Of a stretch of 5,647 nt of DNA, positions 1 to 4,784 are shown piece after piece (position 1 is the first letter of the stretch; every line of letters starts with the position of its first letter). Under the pieces are notes generated by a model, which saw only the letters and a program-made list of their open reading frames with translations, was not told where the DNA came from and searched no databases. A program made the translations under genes and the position numbers. This DNA comes from Candidatus Mcinerneyibacteriota bacterium (GTDB taxonomy: Bacteria; AUK180; JAQVHJ01): contig DAOVMD010000229.1 of NCBI GenBank assembly GCA_030630935.1, positions 1 to 5,647 on the forward strand, given 5' to 3'.

Positions 1-2
1 AC

Positions 3-26
3 TGTTGTTTGCGAAAGCAAACAATA
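3..26. repeat. Perfect hairpin with GAAA loop
   Basis: TTGTTTGC (5-12) and GCAAACAA (17-24) are exact reverse complements around a GAAA loop. The stem extends by a G-U pair (4/25) and a T-A pair (3/26). No T-tract follows on either strand, so it is not a standard terminator. A closely related hairpin lies in opposite orientation at 926-949. The right-hand 13 bases (AAAGCAAACAATA) recur at 75-87 without the left arm. Confidence 0.6.
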
Positions 27-102
27 CCCCAGGCTACGCATTTTTTTCATAGTTACCATAAATGGCTATAAACAAAAGCAAACAATATAAATAAGCCAAT
101 TA

Positions 103-250
103 CAAGTCTCTTCCAAGTCTCCCGATACGTGGAATTTATCCCGAATTCACTTCGGGGCTATACGGGATCTACTCCCTACGGTTGCTGACCTGCTTTATAA
201 TTCTTTTTTTTGGTTTTTTGAGTTCTCTTAAGTTCTCGTTAGTTCCCTGT
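103..250. repeat. Non-coding spacer with tandem duplications and a hairpin
   Basis: No gene is visible in 1-249. CAAGTCTC occurs at 103-110 and again at 114-121. CCCGAA (140-145) pairs with TTCGGG (151-156) around a five-base loop, and ATCCCG (138-143) could instead pair with CGGGAT (163-168). Three imperfect 10-bp units starting AGTTCTC, AGTTCTC and AGTTCCC fill 221-250 and end at the stop codon of the minus-strand gene. The hairpin could act in that gene's 3' untranslated region, but no T-tract supports a terminator. Confidence 0.5.
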
Positions 251-681
251 TAAAAATCTTTTCTTTTTGTCATTGAGAAGTATCCCCAAAATCGAGGTTT
301 GCCAAATAACACAAGATTAAATCTCCCAAGGTAAATCTCTCCTGCTTTAATATATCTGACCTCATCCCTGATTATATTAGATAAAAATGAATTTTCTTTA
401 CTGTCATAATTGATAACTACTACTTTAAGCTCCGGAAACTTTATACATTTTTTCTCTTCAAGAAAAAAATTACCCCAATTATTTTTTTTTAACAGGATAT
501 TATTACCAAATATCCCTCCAGGTGTTTGCTTGAAAACTTTCCGGTGTTTCATCCATCTTAACGTCGGTGTAATGGTTAACATATCAATATAGAATTGTCC
601 TGATGAAAAATCTTTTACCTTTGCAGGTGTAGAATTCTGAAATAATTGATCAAGTTTCTTATTATTCCTGGGTAGTTTCAT
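250..681 (-). CDS. Hypothetical protein, 143 aa, function unknown
   Basis: I do not recognise this family with confidence. The product is basic and rich in aromatic residues. It has the look of a small globular alpha/beta or beta-rich fold: an N-terminal helix (about 5-15), then hydrophobic strand-like stretches such as KVVVINYD (86-93), EIYLGRFNLVLFG (115-127) and RFWGYFSMTK (130-139). The GRF...GKPRF.GYFS pattern at the C-terminus looks like a conserved family signature. There is no signal peptide or membrane helix. I believe it is a real gene because a perfect minus-strand promoter (701-729) sits just upstream and the frame has a sensible amino-acid composition; the overlapping plus-strand frame at 410-592 is its shadow. 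The predicted leader is only about 13 nt, and the purine run AAAGAG abuts the ATG with no spacer, so initiation is weak or nearly leaderless. It is divergent from the tRNA gene. Confidence 0.7.
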   Translation of the reverse strand: MKLPRNNKKLDQLFQNSTPAKVKDFSSGQFYIDMLTITPTLRWMKHRKVFKQTPGGIFGNNILLKKNNWGNFFLEEKKCIKFPELKVVVINYDSKENSFLSNIIRDEVRYIKAGEIYLGRFNLVLFGKPRFWGYFSMTKRKDF

Positions 682-700
682 CTCTTTATTTGTTTATATT

Positions 701-729
701 ATTATAAAGTAAAATAGATAAAATGTCAA
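701..729 (-). promoter_or_regulatory. Sigma70-type promoter for the minus-strand gene
   Basis: Read on the minus strand, TTGACA (724-729) and TATAAT (701-706) are separated by exactly 17 bp. Both boxes match the consensus at all six positions. Transcription should begin near 694, 13 nt before the ATG at 681. Confidence 0.8.
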
Positions 730-797
730 TAAAAATATCGAGATTGAGTTTCGTTATTTTTTGAGATTTACAGTAGCGCTTTTTGACAATGCAGGTC

Positions 798-826
798 TTG
801 ACAAAATATGAAAATTATGATATAAT
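798..826 (+). promoter_or_regulatory. Sigma70-type promoter for the tRNA gene
   Basis: TTGACA (798-803) and TATAAT (821-826) have a 17-bp spacer, a perfect match to consensus. The predicted start near 833 leaves a leader of about 18 nt before the tRNA. A second TTGACA at 783-788 has no well-placed -10 box. Confidence 0.85.
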
Positions 827-850
827 TCAAACACTTCAAATAATAAAGGT

Positions 851-925
851 GGCCCCATCGTCTAGCGGTTAGGACATCGGATTCTCAGTCCGACGGCAGG
901 GGTTCGATTCCCCTTGGGGCTACCA
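851..925 (+). tRNA. tRNA-Glu (anticodon CTC)
   Basis: A complete cloverleaf can be drawn. The acceptor stem GGCCCCA (851-857) pairs with TGGGGCT (915-921), with a terminal G-U pair. The anticodon stem TCGGA (877-881) and TCCGA (889-893) encloses a seven-base loop TTCTCAG with anticodon CTC at 884-886. The T stem AGGGG and CCCCT encloses the loop TTCGATT. The discriminator A and a genome-encoded CCA end the gene at 925. It reads GAG codons for glutamate. It has its own consensus promoter and is monocistronic. No integrase and no duplicated copy of its 3' end were seen, so there is no evidence that it serves as an integration site here. Confidence 0.95.
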
Positions 926-949
926 ATTGTTTCCTTCGGAAACAACAGT
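926..949. repeat. Hairpin directly after the tRNA, related to the one at 3-26
   Basis: TTGTTTCC (927-934) pairs perfectly with GGAAACAA (938-945) around a three-base loop. It begins two bases after the tRNA CCA end and could help define the 3' end of the transcript, but no T-tract follows. Its reverse complement shares the first ten bases (ACTGTTGTTT) and last seven (AAACAAT) with the hairpin at 1-25; the stem core differs in a way that preserves pairing. Confidence 0.55.
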
Positions 950-957
950 ATCAAGAC

Positions 958-1029
958 CGAGACTTCAGAGCGAGACTGTATTAAATGCTCACAATACTTA
1001 GTCTCAATCTCATTCTCAATCTCAATCTG
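958..1029. repeat. Hairpin followed by a 6-bp tandem array (TCTCAA)
   Basis: CGAGACT occurs at 958-964 and 971-977. GAGACT (972-977) pairs with AGTCTC (1000-1005), and TATT (979-982) pairs with AATA (993-996) inside it. Immediately after come the units TCTCAA, TCTCAT, TCTCAA, TCTCAA and a partial TCTG (1002-1029). No coding frame of substance lies here. A frame that opens inside the tRNA (914-1135) runs through the array and is spurious. Confidence 0.55.
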
Positions 1030-1049
1030 TAATTACTCATACTGGGGAT

Positions 1050-1063
1050 TAGGGTGCCGGCCT
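1050..1063. repeat. Left arm of a 14-bp inverted repeat bracketing the HTH-MNT/HEPN module
   Basis: The reverse complement of this stretch, AGGCCGGCACCCTA, is found exactly at 2542-2555. The motif is GC-rich in AT-rich surroundings. It is followed here by two tandem copies of CTATGAC (1062-1075). Confidence 0.5.
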
Positions 1064-1145
1064 ATGACCTATGACTCGAAATTAATTTTTCTACATATTA
1101 TTTGGATTAAAATAATTCATAAGATTTTGCTTTAATCTGCTGTTA

Positions 1146-1251
1146 GATGTTTTCATCTCAAAAAACTTATTCAAAAATATATAATCAATACGATGAAATT
1201 GCAGCGATGCTGCATGCAATGATTAAAAGCGATAAATTTCATGAAAGATAA
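1146..1251 (+). pseudogene. Probable C-terminal remnant of a four-helix-bundle (S23/IVP-type) protein
   Basis: A 34-codon frame (1147-1251) encodes a peptide containing YDEIAAMLHAMIKSDKF. This closely resembles the last helix of the bacterial four-helix-bundle family related to the 23S rRNA intervening-sequence protein, whose C-termini commonly read DEIGKMLxxMIKNPEKF. In the neighbouring frame, codons 1149-1163 read VFISK, like the GYISK that usually precedes this helix. The two frames would join by removing one A from the A6 run at 1160-1165, so a frameshift is likely. A TAA at 1113-1115 closes the upstream frame, and no earlier helices are recognisable. There is no Shine-Dalgarno site before the ATG at 1147. 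Family resemblance is from memory and the peptide is short, so this is tentative. Confidence 0.45.
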
Positions 1252-1332
1252 AATTACATCGGGAAATCGGTACTTTTACTGGGAAGATTAACCTTTATAC
1301 CTTATTTTTCTATTTGGCATGTTATTTATTAC

Positions 1333-1361
1333 TTGACAAAAATTATATTTAATTGTATAAT
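1333..1361 (+). promoter_or_regulatory. Sigma70-type promoter of the HTH-MNT/HEPN operon
   Basis: TTGACA (1333-1338) and TATAAT (1356-1361) have a 17-bp spacer, a perfect consensus match. Transcription should start near 1368, giving a leader of about 66 nt that contains the whole dyad at 1383-1422. Confidence 0.85.
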
Positions 1362-1382
1362 ATGCAAAGAGATTTAAAAATA

Positions 1383-1422
1383 TGTACGTCCATACCGAAC
1401 AATTGATCGGTATTTACGTACA
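1383..1422. promoter_or_regulatory. 40-bp dyad: probable operator and/or mRNA leader hairpin
   Basis: TGTACGT (1383-1389) mirrors ACGTACA (1416-1422), ATACCG (1392-1397) mirrors CGGTAT (1408-1413), and the centre contains the palindrome CAATTG (1400-1405). All share one axis between 1402 and 1403. Of the 20 symmetric pairs, only 3 do not match (1390/1415, 1391/1414 and 1399/1406). It lies between the -10 box and the start codon. Such a site would suit dimeric binding by the HTH protein encoded just downstream, giving autorepression. Its right arm touches the Shine-Dalgarno sequence, so as RNA it could also limit translation. Confidence 0.75.
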
Positions 1423-1428
1423 AGGTGG
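1422..1428 (+). promoter_or_regulatory. Ribosome binding site that fixes the HTH-MNT start
   Basis: AAGGTGG lies five bases before the ATG at 1434. The in-frame GTG at 1425 lies inside this site and cannot be the start. The first base is also the last base of the dyad, so hairpin formation would stack against the site. Confidence 0.75.
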
Positions 1429-1433
1429 TTGAG

Positions 1434-2018
1434 ATGAATATTTTAGCTAAAATTCTATCATCGAAGGTCAGAGCAGAAATTTTTAGAATACTTTTTGGAA
1501 TCAAGAATCCTAAGCTTCATTTACGTGAAATTCAAAGAAGCTCCGGTTTTGCAATTAGTACCGTCAATCAAGAAGCAAAGAAACTCTCCAAGTTAGGATT
1601 GATAAAGGAAAGAAAATCAGGAAATAGGGTTTATTACAGAGCTAATATTAATCACCCATTATATCGTGAAATTCACAACATGGTAATTAAGACAATTGGT
1701 TTATGCGATTTATTTAAGGAAGTGCTTGTAGACAAACCTGTAATTATAGCATTTATTTTCGGTTCTACTGCGGAAGGGAAGGAGAAACCTGAAAGTGATA
1801 TTGACTTATTCATCATTGGAGATATTGACCTTCGCAACTTAAGCGCATTACTAAAAGAACCTGGTTTAAAAATCGACCGTGAGATAAATCCCCATATTAT
1901 GACTGTGAATGAATTTATAAAACGCAGAAATGGAAAGGATCATTTTATAACTCATATCCTAGAATCCTCTAAAATTTTTATAATCGGATCTGAAAATGAC
2001 TTTAGAAAACTGGGTTAA
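1434..2018 (+). CDS. Fused winged-HTH regulator and MNT-type nucleotidyltransferase (antitoxin-like)
   Basis: The protein has 194 aa. Residues 1-80 form an ArsR/MarR-like winged helix: LHLREIQRSSGFAISTVNQE is the helix-turn-helix, and KERKSGNRVYYRAN (58-71) is the wing. Residues 100-185 form a minimal nucleotidyltransferase of the DNA polymerase beta superfamily. Its motif fits GSX10DXD exactly (G110, S111, D122, D124), and E150 in REINP is the probable third metal ligand. In the studied MntA/HepT pair, an MNT antitoxin transfers AMP to a tyrosine of the HEPN toxin and silences it; the partner gene here overlaps by 23 bp, so the same logic is likely. The N-terminal HTH would let this protein also bind the dyad at 1383-1422 and repress its own operon, but that is inference. 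The ATG at 1434 was chosen because of the AAGGTGG site. Alternative: a transcription regulator with an MNT sensor domain and no toxin control. Confidence 0.88.
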   Translation: MNILAKILSSKVRAEIFRILFGIKNPKLHLREIQRSSGFAISTVNQEAKKLSKLGLIKERKSGNRVYYRANINHPLYREIHNMVIKTIGLCDLFKEVLVDKPVIIAFIFGSTAEGKEKPESDIDLFIIGDIDLRNLSALLKEPGLKIDREINPHIMTVNEFIKRRNGKDHFITHILESSKIFIIGSENDFRKLG

Positions 2019-2436
2019 CAACGGTTGGCTCAGGCATCATAAAACTTCCCCGGAAGAAATAAAGAATCTCCTCCTCATTGTAGAACGAGATGTTAGTGAT
2101 GCAAATAAGAAAAATTTATCGATTGATTGGAGATTTGGAATAGCCTATAATGCTGCATTGAAATTATGTACAATTTTATTATATGCTGAAGGATACCGGC
2201 CGGAAAGAGACCATGCGCATTACCACACTATTCAGATATTACCGGTTATTCTGGGAACAGAAAAAAATAAAGATGCAACCTATCTCAACACATGCCGAAT
2301 AAAACGAAACCAACTTGAATATAATTACATTGGTGGAGTTACCGAAGCTGACACCGAGGAACTAATACAATTTGTGACCGAATTAAGAATAGAAGTGAAA
2401 AACTGGTTGAAAAAAAATCATAGAAACCTTGTTTGA
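1996..2436 (+). CDS. HEPN-domain protein (probable toxin partner, catalytic His replaced by Tyr)
   Basis: The protein has 146 aa, is mostly helical and has the usual size of a stand-alone HEPN protein. Helices are visible at about 18-33, 44-65 and 117-140. The HEPN signature sits before the last helix as R101-x2-R104-N105-x3-Y109-N110-Y111. Classical HEPN RNases have RX4-6H; here the spacing from R104 is kept, but Tyr109 takes the place of His. Y111 matches the position of the tyrosine that is AMPylated in the RX4HXY motif of HepT. Known family members are RNases controlled by a paired MNT protein, and this gene is co-transcribed with one. Its start lies inside the upstream gene with only a weak GGA (1986-1988), suggesting translational coupling. 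RNase activity is uncertain because of the missing His, and the protein could be a non-catalytic binding partner. I recall related HEPN proteins with RN..(x)Y but cannot confirm it here. Confidence 0.82.
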   Translation: MTLENWVNNGWLRHHKTSPEEIKNLLLIVERDVSDANKKNLSIDWRFGIAYNAALKLCTILLYAEGYRPERDHAHYHTIQILPVILGTEKNKDATYLNTCRIKRNQLEYNYIGGVTEADTEELIQFVTELRIEVKNWLKKNHRNLV

Positions 2437-2510
2437 TTATTATTAGCAGAACTACCATATTATCTAAGCTATATTTTCGAACAAACTTAAAATTTTCAAA
2501 TCAATTCCTT

Positions 2511-2542
2511 TCTGTTATCTGACCCTTGGGACAGAAGACAGA
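2511..2542. repeat. 32-nt hairpin after the HEPN gene
   Basis: TCTGT (2511-2515) pairs with ACAGA (2538-2542), CTG (2519-2521) with CAG (2532-2534), and CCC (2523-2525) with GGG (2528-2530). There is one T-G wobble (2516/2537), a T-A pair (2518/2535) and two A-A mismatches. It starts 74 bases after the HEPN stop. No T-run follows, so it is at most a weak terminator or an RNA 3'-end stabiliser. Confidence 0.5.
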
Positions 2543-2593
2543 GGCCGGCACCCTATTTGGCACCCTATTTCGGCACCCTATTTCGGCACCCTA
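2542..2593. repeat. Right arm of the inverted repeat running into a 13-bp tandem array
   Basis: AGGCCGGCACCCTA (2542-2555) is the exact reverse complement of 1050-1063. It leads into four units of CGGCACCCTATTT at 2546-2593. The second unit lacks its first C (12 bp) and the fourth is cut after CCCTA. The array lies 28 bp upstream of the -35 box of the next gene. Confidence 0.8.
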
Positions 2594-2620
2594 CAAATGG
2601 GATTTATTGTAAGTTATTCC

Positions 2621-2648
2621 TTGACAATTAGAGATTTTGTTATATAAT
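2621..2648 (+). promoter_or_regulatory. Sigma70-type promoter of the TPR/ST7-like gene
   Basis: TTGACA (2621-2626) and TATAAT (2643-2648) have a 16-bp spacer. The predicted start near 2655 lies after the upstream in-frame GTG (2651), which rules that codon out as the translation start. Confidence 0.8.
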
Positions 2649-2686
2649 TAGTGTTAGAAGTTTTTTTCAGGTTAAACAAAAACTAT

Positions 2687-2693
2687 AAAGGAG
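2687..2693 (+). promoter_or_regulatory. Ribosome binding site for the TPR/ST7-like gene
   Basis: AAAGGAG is a strong match but sits 11 bases before the ATG at 2705, slightly farther than usual. The in-frame TTG at 2696 is only two bases away and therefore too close. Confidence 0.65.
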
Positions 2694-2704
2694 AATTGAT
2701 TACA

Positions 2705-3637
2705 ATGAAGAAAATTACTTTAGAAGAAGTTTTTTACGCACCTGATTTCAGAGCTGGGGAGCGGCTCTCATGGAACATGCAAATTATACTGAAGGAGAAG
2801 GAATTCACCGATATTAATCAAGCAAATGAGTATCTTCAGAACTTCATAGGAAAGGAAATTTCTAATTTTGAGAATATGGCTCCGAGAGACAAGGCACAGA
2901 ATTTGATCTATGATGCATTTGAATCTGATTCAAATGCTGAGAAAATCAAGCTGGCAAAACAAGCACTTGAAATTTATCCTGATACTGCAGATGCCTATGT
3001 TCTTCTTGCGGAGAATTCGGATGAGAAGATTGAATCAGTTATTGAACTTTACAGGAAAGGAGTTAAAGCTGGTAAAAAGTCAATTAACCCTAAGATCTTC
3101 AAGAGTTTTAAAACAAACCTATATTCCGCGGTAACTGCCAGACCATATTTACGGGCAAAATACGGTTTGGGAGAATCATTATTGGAAGCAGGGCAGGAGC
3201 ATGAGGGTTTGGAAGAATTATATGGAACTATAAAGGTTAACAAGAGTGATAATTTGGGAGCAAGATTTGTAATTTATAATTATTTAATCTTGAATAGTAA
3301 GAGGATAAAAGAATTTAATAAAGTATTTTCCAAGTTTGAAAATGACAGTTGTTCTATTTATGCCAAGGCTCTGTATCTCTATTCCAAACACGGTATTTGT
3401 TCTCTTTCTAATAAAATGCTAAATAATGCAATATTTTTTAATCCATATGTTTCTGTCATTCTTACAGAATCAAAATTTGGAATGGAGCCTATTGATATAG
3501 TAGATGCTAAGATAGCCGAATCGAAGGCAATGAATTATGTAAAAGAATCATATTGGGTTTGGTCCCGAATTGAAGGGGCCATTGATTGGGTAGCTGATTT
3601 CTTAAGGGAGAAAACTGAGTTTACAAATGAAGAATGA
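2705..3637 (+). CDS. TPR-repeat protein of the ST7-like type
   Basis: The protein has 310 aa, with no signal peptide or membrane helix, so it is probably cytoplasmic. Residues 63-120 show a TPR-type helix pair (AKQALEIYPDTADAYVLLAE, then the ELYRKGVKAG segment). A second repeat region runs from about 145 to 210, starting with ARPYLRAKYGLGESLLEAG. The order of QALE..P..ADAYVLLAE, YRKGV.AG, RPYLRA, GL...L...G, and a final GAIDWV (291-296) is what I recall from bacterial proteins resembling eukaryotic ST7, which are TPR scaffolds of unknown biochemical role. The first 60 residues are not recognised. It has its own promoter and ribosome site and no operon partner. The role is probably protein-protein binding; no catalytic motif is visible. 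The stop codon overlaps an ATG that opens only a 15-codon frame (3634-3681), judged incidental. Confidence 0.78.
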   Translation: MKKITLEEVFYAPDFRAGERLSWNMQIILKEKEFTDINQANEYLQNFIGKEISNFENMAPRDKAQNLIYDAFESDSNAEKIKLAKQALEIYPDTADAYVLLAENSDEKIESVIELYRKGVKAGKKSINPKIFKSFKTNLYSAVTARPYLRAKYGLGESLLEAGQEHEGLEELYGTIKVNKSDNLGARFVIYNYLILNSKRIKEFNKVFSKFENDSCSIYAKALYLYSKHGICSLSNKMLNNAIFFNPYVSVILTESKFGMEPIDIVDAKIAESKAMNYVKESYWVWSRIEGAIDWVADFLREKTEFTNEE

Positions 3638-3745
3638 AATATATGGCTAGAAAAACAGCAAGAACTAATTTATTATATTAAACTTTCCGGCTTTGAATTT
3701 ACGGGGAATAAGGTACCGATCTTTTGCATTTTAATTTTATTTTTC

Positions 3746-3775
3746 TTGACTATTTATATGGAAATGTTATATAAT
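3746..3775 (+). promoter_or_regulatory. Sigma70-type promoter of the RQC-type gene
   Basis: TTGACT (3746-3751) and TATAAT (3770-3775) have an 18-bp spacer. The predicted start near 3782 gives a short leader that just includes the GGAG ribosome site at 3788-3791, seven bases before the ATG. Confidence 0.7.
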
Positions 3776-3798
3776 AATGTGACACTTGGAGAAAAGTA

Positions 3799-4374
3799 AT
3801 GACAGGTAAAGTTCGAAAGATTAATTATACCCTGAACTCAGGTAATATTAAGAAACTTGAGATGAAAGAGATAGAGGTAATCATTCATGCTGCTGATCAT
3901 ATTGTTTACAGCGGCGGCAGGAATATCCTGACTAAGATCCTTAAAGGTTCAAGGGGAAAGAAAATCCTGGATAACCACTTTGAAGAAGTCCCGGGTTACG
4001 GGTATTTTAAAGAAATCAGCTTAGAGGAGATAACGAATAAGATTGATTGGTGTATTATTAATAACTATTTAAAAATTGAATATGACAGGAGACTACCTTT
4101 AATTATCCTTTCAGAAAAGGGCTGGGAGATAGCTCGGAGATTGATGATTGATAAGTTAATGAAGCAAATTGATGGCCTTGAGAATTCTCCGGGCAATTAT
4201 TATGATATGACCTTTTTAAAAGACCGTTCCCGGCAGATGATCCTTGAACTCCTGGATAAAATAAAAGAAAGTGAAAATCCCAAATATATCCCTCTCTTAA
4301 AAAGTTGGTACAAAATCGATTACAAAAAAGTACGAAAAAAAATCAGGGAAGTAATTAATTATTTGGAAAAATAG
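3799..4374 (+). CDS. Stand-alone RQC-type winged-helix DNA-binding protein
   Basis: The protein has 191 aa. Residues 38-113 match the RQC winged helix that follows the helicase core in RecQ enzymes: GGRNILTKILKGS (39-51), a central VPGYGYFKEIS (64-74), a recognition-helix region ITNKIDWCIINNYLKI (78-93) and a closing strand with LSEKG (104-108). In RecQ this fold binds duplex DNA at strand-separation points. Here there is no helicase or nuclease domain, and nothing in the window supplies one. The last 75 residues are charged and helical, with a possible HEAT-like or coiled segment (142-190), and are not recognised. Small free-standing RQC proteins have been described (RQC-minor families, from memory) with unclear roles; a DNA-binding adaptor or regulator is the likeliest guess. 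It is monocistronic with a good ribosome site. Confidence 0.75.
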   Translation: MTGKVRKINYTLNSGNIKKLEMKEIEVIIHAADHIVYSGGRNILTKILKGSRGKKILDNHFEEVPGYGYFKEISLEEITNKIDWCIINNYLKIEYDRRLPLIILSEKGWEIARRLMIDKLMKQIDGLENSPGNYYDMTFLKDRSRQMILELLDKIKESENPKYIPLLKSWYKIDYKKVRKKIREVINYLEK

Positions 4375-4501
4375 CTTATTTACCATATCGCTACAATTTA
4401 ATCCAAACAATATAGTGAAAAATTAATTCCGAGTAATAAATCATAGAGGAGTACAATAACACTTTATATTAATATAAACAAACAAAAAGAAAAAAATAAT
4501 A
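4375..4501. other. AT-rich spacer with a 16-bp palindrome
   Basis: No gene is seen. TTTATATTAATATAAA (4463-4478) is a perfect palindrome. An A-rich run follows. A GAGGAG sequence (4446-4451) looks like a ribosome site, but no ATG, GTG or TTG start follows at suitable distance. Confidence 0.4.
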
Positions 4502-4671
4502 AACAGGGACTGGACGGGACTTGTAATTATAGACTCAATTTCGACATTATTGTTTAAAACGACAGATGGGGGTAAAACCCCATTGCTATGCGTAATGATG
4601 ATACTTTCCCAAAGTACAAAACTTCACACCAGTCCAGCCCTGCAAGCAGGGTTTGTTATACTGGTGCATGA
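4502..4671. other. Structured, relatively GC-rich non-coding segment
   Basis: No convincing gene is present; a 27-codon frame at 4588-4671 lacks a ribosome site. ATGGGG (4566-4571) pairs with CCCCAT (4578-4583). CACCAGT (4627-4633) pairs with ACTGGTG (4660-4666) and encloses a second stem, AGCCCTG (4636-4642) with CAGGGTT (4647-4653), capped by CAAG. In addition, 4504-4515 is complementary to 4632-4642 with one bulged A, a pairing that competes with both of those stems. No promoter is evident in front of it. It could be a non-coding RNA, a small mobile-element remnant, or chance structure. Confidence 0.4.
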
Positions 4672-4784
4672 TTGGAAATAATAACATTAAAAGAACGATT
4701 GAATGTAAAATTAACTACTTAACATGCCACATTCTCAACAATTGAACTATCAAAGCTTACGCACATTTAAACGTTTTTGTTAAC

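Noticed and set aside
410-592. Plus-strand frame opposite the 250-681 gene
   Set aside because: It is a shadow of the better-supported minus-strand gene and has no promoter or ribosome site.
851-925. tRNA gene as an integration site for a mobile element
   Set aside because: No integrase and no repeat of the tRNA 3' end were found; the only match elsewhere is the 8-bp palindrome CCCTTGGG at 2523-2530.
914-1135. A 73-codon open frame starting inside the tRNA
   Set aside because: It begins in the tRNA 3' end, runs through the TCTCAA array, has no ribosome site, and reads as low-complexity serine/isoleucine repeats.
2546-2593. CRISPR array
   Set aside because: The 13-bp units are directly adjacent with no spacers, and no cas gene is present; it is a simple tandem repeat.
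3634-3681. 15-codon frame overlapping the TPR gene stop by ATGA
   Set aside because: Too short to judge, with no recognisable motif; the overlap alone is weak evidence of coupling.
4627-4666. Integron attC site
   Set aside because: The outer stem CACCAGT/ACTGGTG does not fit the RYYYAAC/GTTRRRY ends, and no integrase gene is present.
4588-4671. 27-codon frame in the structured spacer
   Set aside because: No ribosome site, and the segment is better explained by its stem structures; the frame may be incidental.
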